A stretch of 64,000 bases of DNA, taken from the NCBI GenBank assembly GCA_001298555.1, contig LJCW01000275.1:1-64000 (forward strand), read 5' to 3'. The DNA comes from Actinobacteria bacterium OV450. Its GTDB lineage: Bacteria; Actinomycetota; Actinomycetes; Streptomycetales; Streptomycetaceae. Shown one piece after another: positions 1-8,862 of this stretch. A model generated the notes under the pieces. The model was given only the letters and a program-made list of their open reading frames with translations. It was not told the DNA's origin and did not search any database. The position numbers and the translations under genes were made by a program. The first letter of the stretch is position 1; every line of letters begins with the position of its first letter.

Positions 1-1272
1 GGCGCATCCGAGGCCGGCCCCCCGGCGGCCGCCCCCGCGGCCGCCTCCGCCGCGGCCGCCCCCGCCACCGCCGGCGGGCCCGAGGCCGCCGCACCCGGCT
101 CGGTCCTGCGCGCCTGGCTGGCCGTCGTCGGACTGGCCCTCGGCGTCTTCTCCTTCGTCACCACCGAGACCCTGCCGATCGGCCTCCTCCCCTCCATCGC
201 CGACGGCACCTCGGTCTCCCTGGGCACGGCCGGCTTCCTCGTCACCGGCTTCGCGGCGCTGGCCGCGGTGACCGCCGCGCCTCTGACCGCGCTCACCGGG
301 CGCGTGGACCGCAAGTGGCTGCTCGTCGCCCTGATGGTCCTCTACATCGCCGGCAACCTCATGGCCGCCGTCGTCGACGGCTACGCGCTGCTGCTGGTCG
401 CGCGCCTCATCGTCGCCCTGGCCCACGGGGTGTTCTGGTCCATCGCCGTGTCGATCGCCGTACGGCTCGTCCCCGAGCGGCACGCCGTCCGCGCGACCTC
501 GGTGGTCCTCGGCGGCATCTCCCTCGCCTCGGTGGCGGGCACCCCGCTGGGCACCGCCGTCGGCCAGTCCGCGGGCTGGCACGCGGCCTTCGTCTGCGTC
601 GGCTTCCTCGGCTTCCTCGTACTGGGCGCGAGCCTGCTGTTCATGCCCGCCCTGCCCGCCCGCGGCAGCGGCAGCCTGTCCGCGCTGCTGCACGTCCTGC
701 GCCACCGCGCACTGCGCGTCGCGGTCGGCGTCACCGCACTGATCATGAGCGGGCACTTCCTCGCCTTCACGTACGTGGCCCCCTTCCTCCAGGAGGTGAC
801 CGGCGTCCGCCCGTCCCTCATCGGCGCGCTGCTGCTGGTCTTCGGCGCGGCCGGGCTGGCGGGCAACTTCGCGGCCGGCGCCGTCGTCGGCCGGGCCCTG
901 CGGGCGAGCATCATCGGCTGCACCGGACTGCTGGCCGTCGTCATGCTGGTCATGTACGCGGGCGGGGCCGGCGGCCCGCTGGTCATCACCATGCTGGTGT
1001 GCTGGGGCGTGCTCTACGCGGCGCTGCCCGTCGCCCTGCAGACCTGGGTCATGCGGCTCGTCCCCGAGGAGAGCGAGGCCGCCTCCTCGCTGTACGTGGC
1101 CGCCTTCAACGGGGCCATCGGCGTCGGCTCGTTCATCGGCGGTCTGATCATCGACGCCTCCGGACCCCGTCTCGCGATGGCCGTGGCCGGTGCCTTCGCG
1201 CTCGCCGCGATGCTGGTGACCGCGGTCTTCGGCCGCAGCGGGGCAGGGGCGGAGCGGCCCGCGCGGCCTTGA
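1..1272 (+). CDS. MFS drug/sugar-efflux type transporter (5' end outside window)
   Basis: Major facilitator superfamily permease of the DHA1/AraJ-SotB efflux type, an integral membrane exporter driven by the proton gradient. The frame is open from base 1, so the start lies to the left. The visible part begins with an Ala/Pro-rich cytoplasmic stretch, then the TETLPIGLLP motif in the first membrane helix that is typical of this subfamily, followed by about 11 further hydrophobic helices and a Lys/Arg-containing loop after helix 2 (GRVDRKW). It ends with a short hydrophilic tail at TGA 1270-1272. Followed on the same strand by a SagB-N-like protein and a flavin reductase, so it may export the product of a biosynthetic cluster that lies mostly to the left. 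Substrate cannot be told from sequence. Confidence 0.9.
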   Translation, partial: GASEAGPPAAAPAAASAAAAPATAGGPEAAAPGSVLRAWLAVVGLALGVFSFVTTETLPIGLLPSIADGTSVSLGTAGFLVTGFAALAAVTAAPLTALTGRVDRKWLLVALMVLYIAGNLMAAVVDGYALLLVARLIVALAHGVFWSIAVSIAVRLVPERHAVRATSVVLGGISLASVAGTPLGTAVGQSAGWHAAFVCVGFLGFLVLGASLLFMPALPARGSGSLSALLHVLRHRALRVAVGVTALIMSGHFLAFTYVAPFLQEVTGVRPSLIGALLLVFGAAGLAGNFAAGAVVGRALRASIIGCTGLLAVVMLVMYAGGAGGPLVITMLVCWGVLYAALPVALQTWVMRLVPEESEAASSLYVAAFNGAIGVGSFIGGLIIDASGPRLAMAVAGAFALAAMLVTAVFGRSGAGAERPARP

Positions 1273-1402
1273 CCGGGCCACCCGGACCGTTCCAGAGGCG
1301 GCGTGAGGAATTCCGGGTGACCGTCCGGCACACCGTATGTCGCCGGGCCGGGGCCCGTGTCCATACTCGACGAATCCCTCCGCCCGGCAAGAGAGGTGCA
1401 AC

Positions 1403-2023
1403 ATGCGGCAAACGACCGGGGGTGTCCAGACCTTCCATCTCTGGTCGCTGTCCGAGGACGTGATGATCGACCAGGGGCCGGGCGGGGATGTGCTGCTCCT
1501 CACCAGCCGCTGGGGCCAGGACCGGCTCGACCGGCCCAGCCCGGCGGTGCGCGAGGTGCTGCGGAGGATGGAACTCGGGCCGGTACTGCTGGCCAACGCC
1601 CTGAGCGGACCCGAGGACCAGTGCCCGTTCACGCTGCCGGCGCTCAGCAAGCTGTCACACCTCGTGGTGCGCACCCTCGGCGTGGACGACCTGAAAGGGC
1701 CGCTGCTGTCCGTGGTCCCGCTGTCGTCGGCGGCGTCGTTCGTCCTGATCCGCCCGGCGGGAGAGAGGCGGGTGTGCCTGCCGCGGCACGTGGCCTTCAC
1801 CGTGCCGGAGTCAGGCATCGGATGCGTACTGGAGTCCGACCAGTCGCCCCACCGCGTCGTCCTGCACCGGCAGGAGGCGGCATGGGTCGCGATGACGCTC
1901 GCGTGGCCGACGACGCTCACAGCGGTTTCGGCCGCTTTGCCGCTGCCGCCCCAGGTGACCGAGGACATCATCGGTTATCTGGCGGCCGCCGGACTGGTCA
2001 CTCCGGCCGACGAGCCGGCGTAG
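1403..2023 (+). CDS. Stand-alone SagB-type dehydrogenase N-terminal-domain-like protein
   Basis: 206-residue protein. I recognise in it the pattern of the N-terminal accessory region of actinobacterial SagB/ThcOx-type oxidases: LWSLSEDV near the start, a VREVLRRMELGPV helix, LSHLVVRTL, a central beta-rich part, and a C-terminal winged-helix-like segment ending IGYLAAAGLVTP. The flavin nitroreductase domain that should follow is absent, and I see no trace of it in any frame downstream. Start chosen at ATG 1403 because GAGAGG lies 6 bases upstream; a longer GTG-started form from 1337 lacks a ribosome site. It could be a true single-domain partner protein or a truncation. Family assignment is from memory and moderate; no enzymatic function can be given. 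Confidence 0.6.
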   Translation: MRQTTGGVQTFHLWSLSEDVMIDQGPGGDVLLLTSRWGQDRLDRPSPAVREVLRRMELGPVLLANALSGPEDQCPFTLPALSKLSHLVVRTLGVDDLKGPLLSVVPLSSAASFVLIRPAGERRVCLPRHVAFTVPESGIGCVLESDQSPHRVVLHRQEAAWVAMTLAWPTTLTAVSAALPLPPQVTEDIIGYLAAAGLVTPADEPA

Positions 2024-2351
2024 CGGATCCACCCCGCAAGCCCGCCGCAGACCTCGCACGGCCGCGCGCCGGGGGCCGTGGTGCCGGCGGCAGCGGCAGT
2101 CCTGACCAGGGCGGACGTGTCCGGCGGCGGTCGGAGGCACCTGCTCCGCCTCCGGCCGGGCGAGCGGGCGAGCGGAGCGGCCGGCACGCGGCGGCCGGCG
2201 GACGACCCCGCTCCGGTCGTCGGGAACGCACCGGCTCGAGGGCGGCTGGCCCACCGGCCGAGTTCCCTTCCAGGCAGTTTCTAGCCACTGCCCCGATAGT
2301 GCCGCCCATGCAGCGGGAAAGTCCCGTAACTGACTCGACGGAGTGGACACC
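2024..2351 (+). other. Intergenic region before the flavin reductase
   Basis: No convincing gene. It holds the presumed promoter of the flavin reductase. GATAGT at 2295-2300 is a possible -10. Two heptads, TCGAGGG (2236-2242) and CCGAGTT (2258-2264), begin exactly 22 bases apart, the helical phasing used by SARP activators, but they lie further from the -10 than usual. A small hairpin (CGGG-aaagt-CCCG) sits near 2318-2331. Confidence 0.4.
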
Positions 2352-2852
2352 ATGCTGGACGCGGATACCTTCCGTAAGGTTTTCGGTTCGTTTCCGACCC
2401 CTGTCGCGATCGTCACCGCACTCGGAGAAGACGGCGAACCGACCGGATTCACCTGCAATGCCTTCTCCGCCGTATCGGCGGAGCCGCCCCACCTCCTCCT
2501 TTGCGTGGGCAAGGGGTCCCGGACCCTGCCCGCAATGCTTTCCTCCGGGGCGTTCGGGATGAACTTCGTGGCCGACCAGGGCCAGGACACGGCCCGGCTG
2601 TTCGCCGGGAAGGCGGCGCGCAAGTTCGACGGCGTGGCCTGGCGCGGCGGACTGGCGGGCGTCCCGGTGCTCACCGAGGCCGCGGTGGCCTACGCCGGCT
2701 GCACGCTCGTACGGACCGTGGACGCGGACGACCACCTGCTGCTGATCGGGCGGGTGGAGGAGAGCGAGCTCTTCCCGGGCACGGCCGCCCTCTACCGCAA
2801 GGGCGAGTTCGGCACCTGGGAGCCGGGCCGCAGGCTGGCCGTCCAGCACTGA
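2352..2852 (+). CDS. NAD(P)H:flavin oxidoreductase (HpaC/ActVB-like)
   Basis: 166-residue protein of the flavin reductase-like FMN-binding family. Such enzymes reduce free FMN/FAD with NAD(P)H and hand the reduced flavin to a separate oxygenase. Visible hallmarks: FRKVFGSFPTPVAIVTA at the N-terminus, the FTCNAFSAVSAEPPHLLLCV flavin-binding segment around residues 35-55, FGMNFVADQGQ, a KFDGV loop and a C-terminal DHLLLIGRVEE strand with a GEFGTWEPGR end. ATG 2352 is preferred because GGAG sits 8 bases upstream; GTG 2343 is the alternative. The monooxygenase-like gene at 5144-6268 is the obvious partner (compare ActVB with ActVA-ORF5). It faces the SARP gene across a strong terminator. Confidence 0.88.
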   Translation: MLDADTFRKVFGSFPTPVAIVTALGEDGEPTGFTCNAFSAVSAEPPHLLLCVGKGSRTLPAMLSSGAFGMNFVADQGQDTARLFAGKAARKFDGVAWRGGLAGVPVLTEAAVAYAGCTLVRTVDADDHLLLIGRVEESELFPGTAALYRKGEFGTWEPGRRLAVQH

Positions 2853-2965
2853 TCCCGCACCGAGCCCGTACCGAGTCCGACGCGGCGCGGGCGCCGGCCG
2901 ATGACGGGCCGGGGCCGGGGCGATGGTGGGCTCGGTGGGTGCTGTGGCCCGGCCCCGTACAACGG

Positions 2966-3006
2966 ACGAAGCTCCTGGCAGACGCGGTGTCTGCCGGGAG
3001 CTTCGT
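2966..3006. terminator. Bidirectional terminator between flavin reductase and SARP gene
   Basis: Inverted repeat with 18-bp arms (one G.U pair) and a 5-base loop; arms 2966-2983 and 2989-3006. It lies between two convergent genes and is followed by CGTTT on the plus strand. Confidence 0.85.
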
Positions 3007-3081
3007 CGTTTCGCAGGGCCCGCGCCGCCGCGGGGCCGGTGTGGCCGTACGGCGCGGCCCGCCGGTGTGGGGGGGCGCCGG

Positions 3082-3891
3082 CTAGGCGGAGAGGGCATGC
3101 AGGGTGGGGGAGGGGACCTGCAGGCCGCTGTCGTTGGCCAGGATGGCCTGGTGCAGCCGCTGCAGCCGCGGCGACGGTTCGACCCCCAGTTCCTTGATGA
3201 GCGCGTGGCGCAGCGCCTGGAAGGCGTCGAGCGCGCGCCAGGGGTGCCCTGCCCGGTACAGGGCGGTCATCAGCTGCGCGGACAGGGTCTCGTGCAGGGG
3301 CTGTTGGCTCACGAGCATGCGCAGCTCGCCGATGATCTCGGCGTGCCGGCCGAGGCTGAGGTCGGCCTCCAGACGCATCTCGAGCGCCCAGTCGCGTTCC
3401 TCCTGCATGCCGATGACCTCGGTGCTGAGGACCTCCCCGACGGGGACGTCGGTGAGGGCGGGCCCGCGCCACAGGTCCAGGGCGCGGCCGAGCTGTTCGG
3501 ACGCCGTCCGGGGGTCGTTCTCGGCCAGGGTCCGGCCGCCGACGCGCACCAGCTGCTGGAACTTCAGCAGGTCGAGGGAGAACTCCTCGGGGGCGAGCCG
3601 GTAGCCGCCGTAACAGGTCGCCAGAACATCCTTGGCGCTCCGCCCGGTTTGCTGCTGCACTCCGGCCTGGGTCAGTTTCCGGCGCAGTTGCAGAATGTAG
3701 GTCTGAAGGGTCGTGGCGGCGCTGCGGGGAATGGCGTTGCCCCACAACTCGGCCATCAGCGTTTCCACTTGTACGACGCGACCCGCGCGAATGGCGAGCA
3801 GCGAAAGGATCTGCCGGGGTTTTCCGGCGGTCGGCACGATGGACATGCCGTTCATGCGGGCATCGAGTGGTCCGAGAACTCCGAATTCCAT
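3082..3891 (-). CDS. SARP-family transcriptional activator (ActII-ORF4/DnrI type)
   Basis: 269 residues, the usual length of a small Streptomyces antibiotic regulatory protein. An N-terminal winged-helix DNA-binding domain (about 1-100: MEFGVLGPLDA, KPRQILSLLA, LMAELWG, TLQTYILQLRRKL) is followed by a bacterial transcriptional activation domain (about 105-255: WRGPAL, RLEADLSLGRHAEIIGEL, LHETLSAQLMTALYRAGH, LIKELGVEPSPRLQRLHQAIL). SARPs bind heptameric direct repeats upstream of biosynthetic genes and recruit RNA polymerase. It is flanked by a flavin reductase, an aldo/keto reductase and a monooxygenase, so it is the likely pathway-specific switch of this cluster edge. ATG 3891 has no strong Shine-Dalgarno. 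It has no TTA codon. Confidence 0.92.
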   Translation of the reverse strand: MEFGVLGPLDARMNGMSIVPTAGKPRQILSLLAIRAGRVVQVETLMAELWGNAIPRSAATTLQTYILQLRRKLTQAGVQQQTGRSAKDVLATCYGGYRLAPEEFSLDLLKFQQLVRVGGRTLAENDPRTASEQLGRALDLWRGPALTDVPVGEVLSTEVIGMQEERDWALEMRLEADLSLGRHAEIIGELRMLVSQQPLHETLSAQLMTALYRAGHPWRALDAFQALRHALIKELGVEPSPRLQRLHQAILANDSGLQVPSPTLHALSA

Positions 3892-3968
3892 GAATCCAGC
3901 TTCGCAGTACCGTCACGCGAGTCACCAGTGACGGCGGCACGAGCGGACATGAAGATCTCATACACGCA

Positions 3969-4004
3969 GGCCCGCCCGCCTGCTCGGAGGCAGACGGGCG
4001 GGCC
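3969..4004 (-). terminator. Terminator downstream of the aldo/keto reductase gene
   Basis: GC-rich inverted repeat (arms about 3969-3983 and 3990-4004, one mismatch) just beyond the stop of the minus-strand gene 4056-5042 and upstream of the SARP gene start. Confidence 0.6.
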
Positions 4005-4055
4005 GGTGGTGCAGCGCCGGTGGCGGGGTGCCGGTGACGGGGCGCCGGTGACGGC

Positions 4056-5042
<987 letters not shown>

Positions 5043-5078
5043 GCTGCTGCCTCCTGGGCTGGGGACCGTCTGCCCACG

Positions 5079-5109
5079 ACGCTAGGTGCTGGAGTGCACT
5101 CCAAGGCAA
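5079..5109 (-). promoter_or_regulatory. MerR-type promoter/operator of the aldo/keto reductase gene
   Basis: Read on the minus strand: TTGCCT (-35, plus 5104-5109), a 19-base spacer and TAGCGT (-10, plus 5079-5084). The spacer contains the perfect palindrome GGAGTGCACTCC (5091-5102). Over-long 19-base spacers with a central dyad are the signature of MerR-family activation. No MerR gene lies in this window, so the regulator must be elsewhere. Confidence 0.8.
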
Positions 5110-5143
5110 ACGGAAGTATTTCGTCTGGATCGGTCGAGATCGG

Positions 5144-6268
5144 TCAGGGGGTCAACGACCGGGACGCGAAGAGCGTCGCGGCCGGATCGAACGTCAGCGC
5201 GATGTGCGTCGCGATGGAGTTGACGTCCCGCCAGGCGCGCTGCAGCGGGCTCTCGGTGGTGTGCCCGGAGGTCCCGGCGGTGGCGAACATCCGGTTGACG
5301 GCGTTCACGAGGTGCTCCGTGGCCAGCGCGTAGTCGCGTACGTTGCGGGCCGTCTCCTCGTCCGTGATCCCCGCACCCCGGTCCGCGACGGCCGCGGCCC
5401 GCTCCAGCAGCAGCATCGCGGCGTCGATCTCACCGGCGCTGCGGGTCAGGACCGCCTCGTAGGTGCTCCGGGCAGGACCGGGAACCCCCGGCCGGCCGGC
5501 GCCCCGCGCCAGCCGTTGCGCGGTGTCGGCGGTCCACAGCCCGAGCGCGCCGCGCGCGGCACCGAGGGCGGCGGGCGCGCACGACAGCCCGTTGACGGCC
5601 TGGACCGGCACGGTGTGGCAGGCCGCCGACGAATCCGCCGGCCGGCCCTCGAAGAGGGACTGCCGGCTGATGCTGCGCGCCTCGGGCACGAACACGTCGT
5701 CGACGATGACCGTATTGCTCCCGGTCCCGCGCATCCCGGACCCGGTCCAGGTGTCCTTGATCGCGTACTCGGCGCGCGGCAGCGCGAACAGCCGCGCACC
5801 CCCGTCGCCGGGCAGCATCGCGCAGACCACGGCCCAGTCCGAGTAGTCGACGCCGCTGATGTACGCCCAGGACCCGGACACGCGCCAGCCGCCAGGCGCC
5901 GCGGTGGCCTTGCCGAGCGGGGAGAGCGAGCCCACGACGAACGCGTCGGGCCCCTCGGCCCACACCTGCGCGCGCCCGTCCGCCGGCAGGCAGGCGGCCA
6001 CCCGGGCCAGGCTCGACGCGACCGAAGCACACCACGCGGTGGCCGCGCAGCCCTCTGCGACGGCGGCGACCGCCGCGCCGAACTCCGCGAACGTCCCCTC
6101 CACACCGCCCTGCGCGGCCGGCACGAAGTGCCGCGCGAACCCCGCCTCCAGCATCCGCGCCACCACATCGGGAGTCAGCCGCCGCTGCTCCTCCGCATCA
6201 CGCGCCCGCCGCCGCCCCAGCTGGGCCAACGCCGCCGCCCGCTCCACGAGCCCGGTCCCCGTAACCAT
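5144..6268 (-). CDS. Flavin-dependent monooxygenase, acyl-CoA dehydrogenase fold (HsaA/ActVA-ORF5-like)
   Basis: 374 residues with the acyl-CoA dehydrogenase fold: an N-terminal helical domain (LTPDVVARMLEAGFARHFVPAAQGG), a central beta domain (GGWRVSGSWAYISGVDYSDWAVV, residues about 125-150; MRGTGSNTVIVDDVFVPEAR) and a C-terminal four-helix domain ending RDVNSIATHIALTFDPA. HTTESPLQRAWRDVNS is the pattern of the oxygenase subgroup (HsaA, ActVA-ORF5, NcnH) rather than of true acyl-CoA dehydrogenases. Such enzymes use reduced flavin supplied by a separate reductase to hydroxylate aromatic or polyketide substrates; the reductase at 2352-2852 fits. ATG 6268 has a GAGGAGG ribosome site. It is transcribed toward the aldo/keto reductase, about 100 bases upstream of it, but that gene has its own promoter. 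Confidence 0.85.
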   Translation of the reverse strand: MVTGTGLVERAAALAQLGRRRARDAEEQRRLTPDVVARMLEAGFARHFVPAAQGGVEGTFAEFGAAVAAVAEGCAATAWCASVASSLARVAACLPADGRAQVWAEGPDAFVVGSLSPLGKATAAPGGWRVSGSWAYISGVDYSDWAVVCAMLPGDGGARLFALPRAEYAIKDTWTGSGMRGTGSNTVIVDDVFVPEARSISRQSLFEGRPADSSAACHTVPVQAVNGLSCAPAALGAARGALGLWTADTAQRLARGAGRPGVPGPARSTYEAVLTRSAGEIDAAMLLLERAAAVADRGAGITDEETARNVRDYALATEHLVNAVNRMFATAGTSGHTTESPLQRAWRDVNSIATHIALTFDPAATLFASRSLTP

Positions 6269-6397
6269 CCCGCCTCCTCGTCAACGCCGATAAGCGGACC
6301 GGACCATGACACATCCCGGTAGACCCCCACTCGTCCCCCCCTCGAGCCGCCGGCGCCCCGATGCGCCAGGACAGCCACGGCGAGGCCCCGCGAGCGA

Positions 6398-6979
6398 TGC
6401 TCCGATCTCACCGACGGACAAACCCCGCCTCTGCGCCTCGGCGGAAGCCCGGTGCCCGAAGCCCCCGCGGAAGGCGATCGCGTACCGCCTCTCGGGAACG
6501 CGACCGCGTGGCGCTAGCAGGCGCTGGCGGAGTGCGAGAGGAACGGCGGCCGGGCCGTCGCGATACCGGTCGAGACACCGGGTGAGGGCTATTACTTCAG
6601 CGAGACGGCAGACCGCAACTGGTTCTACGCGGTCGGCGGCGCCCAGTCGAACGTGACGGGGGTGGTGACCGTCGAGCCAGGCGCGGACGGCGAACCGGTG
6701 GTCGGCCTCGACTATCAGGTCAACGTCTGGGACCGCTACAACTGGGACCAGGGCAAGGGCGTGACCATCGGCAAGTTCGAGATACCCGACGGCGAGCCGG
6801 CCCAGCAGCACAAGGTCGGTCTGGCCCAGGAGTTCAATATGGCGGGAAGCAGTTCGGTCAAGCACTACGAGTTGGGCGGCGGAGCGGCAGTACCCGCTCC
6901 CGGCGACCCCGGGCGCGCCGGTGAGCGCAGTGATCCGGGCCGCCATGGCCGGGACGGCGGAGGGGACGTCGACCGATGA
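6398..6979 (+). pseudogene. Decayed gene with in-frame amber stop
   Basis: One frame reads as convincing protein from about 6398 (SDLTDGQTPPLRLGGSP, NATAWR), meets TAG at 6515-6517, and resumes as QALAECERNGGRAV, GYYFSETADRNWFYAVGGAQ, LDYQVNVWDRYNWDQGKG, LAQEFNMAGSSSVKHYELGG. It stops at TGA 6977-6979, which overlaps the ATG of the next gene. No ATG or GTG start is available upstream in the frame before 6452, so the 5' end is also lost. I recognise the second part only as a hypothetical protein type seen in Streptomyces; function unknown. If the TAG is a sequencing error the gene would still lack a clear start. The ATGA overlap suggests it was once co-translated with 6976-7590. Confidence 0.6.
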
Positions 6980-7590
6980 ACCGTTCCGCGGCTCCGCCCG
7001 CTGCAGGGACGCGGAAGCCGTGGCAGCGACGCCTCGCCGTCGCCGCCTGGGTCTTCACGGGTCTGTGCGTACTCGGCTTCCTCGGGACGGCCCTGACGGT
7101 CATGTACGAAATGCGACAGCCGGCCGAGGCCGAGAGGCGGATGTGCTGCTGGGAGGAGAACGCCACCCCCGAATGGACGGCGGGCCTGCTCGGTGTCCAT
7201 GTGCCCGAGACGGCCACCGACCGTCGTGCCGGGCTCCACTCCAACGTGCAGTACGACGCCGCGCTGCTCGCCTTCACGGTGACGACCGCGGAGGCAGACC
7301 GGTTCGTGCAGCCGCTTCGGCGTGACGGTACCCAGATGGTGCCCAACCTGCATCCGGAAGAGCCGGGCTTCACCCGCAGCGACGGCTTCACTCACCTCGG
7401 CCTGCCCGAGCCCGAGACCTTCGTCGAGGGCATGCGCAGCACCAGTGTCTGCCCTCGCGAGGCGAAGACACCGGAAAGCGGCGCACTCGGACTGTGTGCG
7501 GAGATCCACACACACGAGTTCCAGCCGGGCATGACCCGCATCTACCTCTGGGCCGGCAGCGACGCGCCCCTCGACAAGCCACCGGCCTGA
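6976..7590 (+). CDS. Hypothetical membrane-anchored protein
   Basis: 204 residues. A basic N-terminus (about 1-23) precedes one transmembrane helix at about 24-46 (VAAWVFTGLCVLGFLGTALTV); the rest is predicted to lie outside the membrane. The outer part has two adjacent cysteines (MCCWEE) and two more at SVCPRE and GLCAEI, which could form disulphides. ATG 6976 has GGAGGGG upstream and overlaps the stop of the decayed gene before it by ATGA, so the two were probably an operon. I do not recognise the family. The codon use is ordinary Streptomyces. Confidence 0.7.
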   Translation: MNRSAAPPAAGTRKPWQRRLAVAAWVFTGLCVLGFLGTALTVMYEMRQPAEAERRMCCWEENATPEWTAGLLGVHVPETATDRRAGLHSNVQYDAALLAFTVTTAEADRFVQPLRRDGTQMVPNLHPEEPGFTRSDGFTHLGLPEPETFVEGMRSTSVCPREAKTPESGALGLCAEIHTHEFQPGMTRIYLWAGSDAPLDKPPA

Positions 7591-7778
7591 CCGTGGGACC
7601 GCACCGACCCGTCCGGACCAGCAGCGCTGACGGTTCCTGACACCGTCTATAGGCTGGCCGCAGCAGACGGCAGCGCGTGGTGAGGGGCGAACGGGAGGAA
7701 GGCGGACCTGGAGGACACGGGCGGCGGACGGCCACGGGACGCGAGCGGCCCGTGGGCTACCAGTGGCCAGCAGAAGCC

Positions 7779-7964
7779 CTACTTCAGTTGATCGACGATG
7801 TGCCCAGCGCCTTCCCCGCGCGAGACAGCCGCGGCGAGGGCGAGCAGCGCTTCAACCTGAGCGCTCGCGATGAGCTGCTCGGCGCTGAGCCGGCCCTTCG
7901 CCCACTTCTCGCTCGCGGCCAACAACTCCTGAGCCTTGTGCGCATGAGCGGCGTAATCGGCCAC
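7779..7964 (-). CDS. Small hypothetical protein
   Basis: 61 residues, entirely helical in appearance: AHKAQELLAASEKWAKGRLSAEQLIASAQVEALLALAAAV. It starts at GTG (plus 7962-7964) with GAGGGGG about 8 bases upstream. Composition and ribosome site support a real gene, and it resembles small conserved Streptomyces proteins of unknown function. The longer reading frame on the opposite strand is Arg/Pro-rich and looks like a shadow. It lies 216 bases downstream of another tiny minus-strand gene. Confidence 0.65.
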   Translation of the reverse strand: MADYAAHAHKAQELLAASEKWAKGRLSAEQLIASAQVEALLALAAAVSRGEGAGHIVDQLK

Positions 7965-8180
7965 GAGAAGACCCCCTCATCTCCGTCGGGACTCCCACCT
8001 TGGCGAGGCCCCGGCTCTTGGAGCCCCCGTTTGGAAGGTCGCGTACCCGAATCCACCCTGACCAGCCACCCCGCTGACCTGCACATCCCTGCCTCGACCC
8101 CCGCAGTTACCCGCGACGCCCCGCCCAGTCCCCCTCAACCGGGCGCGCGGGAGACACGCTCCGCCCGGCCTGCGTCAAGG

Positions 8181-8381
8181 TCATCCACCGAACAACTGCG
8201 GCGTCGGACACAGCTCCATGGGCTCGTCGGGCCGATCCGCCCAGTGCCACCAGATCCGCTTCTCCGGACACTGCCACAGCGCCCGACAGGCCCGCTCACC
8301 GTCGTCCTCGCGCCGGTAGAGGGCAAGGCCGCGAGTCTTCATGGGCTGACCGCACTGCGGGCACAGGGGAGGGCTGGACAT
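8181..8381 (-). CDS. Small zinc-ribbon-like hypothetical protein
   Basis: 66 residues beginning MSSPPLCPQCGQPM. Cysteines at 7, 10, 32 and 38 (CPQC ... ACRALWQC) could bind one zinc ion; the C-terminal part is Trp-rich (KRIWWHW). ATG at plus 8379-8381; no strong ribosome site is visible, and a longer start is possible up to 8465. The CxxC ribbon at the very N-terminus suggests nucleic-acid binding, but no function can be assigned. Confidence 0.55.
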   Translation of the reverse strand: MSSPPLCPQCGQPMKTRGLALYRREDDGERACRALWQCPEKRIWWHWADRPDEPMELCPTPQLFGG

Positions 8382-8733
8382 GCTGGGCACGATAGCTCGG
8401 CCCTCACCAGGGCTGATCGGGGAGTGCCGGCCATACAGGTCAGAGGGCCTTTGCGCCGCCAACAACCCGCATTGTCGGGGGGCCGCCGCGGGGGAGAACC
8501 CGTTCGTGCCTCGACGGCCGCCAGGAGGTGGCCAACCGTCGGATCGAGGATCTGCTGCGCGAGTACGAGTGATCGCGAGTGAGTGGCGATGCCCTGCGAG
8601 GCCCCTGGACCTGTCCGGGGGCCCTCCGCGTTTCTGCGGCTGACCTGCGGCGCTGGGTCAAGATCCTGTCCACGAATAGTCCACAGTGTCTGACATACGG
8701 GTGCACAGGGCGGCAGTTGGCTGCACATACGCG
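8382..8733. other. Gene-poor stretch between accessory region and tRNA-Arg
   Basis: No supported gene. On the plus strand a short coding-like tail (RQEVANRRIEDLLREYE, stop at 8570-8572) has no matching upstream part and may be a remnant. The stretch abuts the 3' side of a tRNA gene, where integrative elements often leave debris, but I could not find a duplicated tRNA 3' end. Confidence 0.3.
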
Positions 8734-8773
8734 AAGACCCCGTCTCAGCGAAGGCGCTGATGGCGGGGTCTTT
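8734..8773 (-). terminator. Terminator of tRNA-Arg transcript
   Basis: Inverted repeat whose outer arms are AAGACCCCG (from 8734) and CGGGGTCTT (to 8772), with an inner CAGCG/CGCTG stem. It lies immediately downstream of the minus-strand tRNA gene; a shorter hairpin (GCACTTC/GAAGTGC) lies between the two. Confidence 0.7.
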
Positions 8774-8790
8774 GGGCACTTCCTGCGAAG

Positions 8791-8862
8791 TGCCCCCGGC
8801 AGGATTCGAACCTGCGCACACGGCTCCGGAGGCCGTTGCTCTATCCCCTGAGCTACGGGGGC
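8791..8862 (-). tRNA. tRNA-Arg, anticodon CCG
   Basis: 72 bases without CCA. Acceptor GCCCCCG pairs with CGGGGGC plus discriminator A; D arm GCTC-AGGGGATA-GAGC; anticodon stem ACGGC/GCCGT with loop CTCCGGA, anticodon CCG (reads CGG); T arm GCAGG-TTCGAAT-CCTGC. CCA is not encoded. It divides the accessory genes on the left from the conserved core on the right; arginine tRNA genes are common integration targets in actinomycetes. Confidence 0.96.

Noticed and set aside
8501..8572. Coding-like tail RQEVANRRIEDLLREYE on the plus strand
   Set aside because: No start or upstream part; too short to call a gene or to assign to an integrase.
7677..8582. 301-codon plus-strand frame over the two small minus-strand genes
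   Set aside because: Arg/Pro/Gly-rich, no ribosome site and antisense to two better-supported genes.
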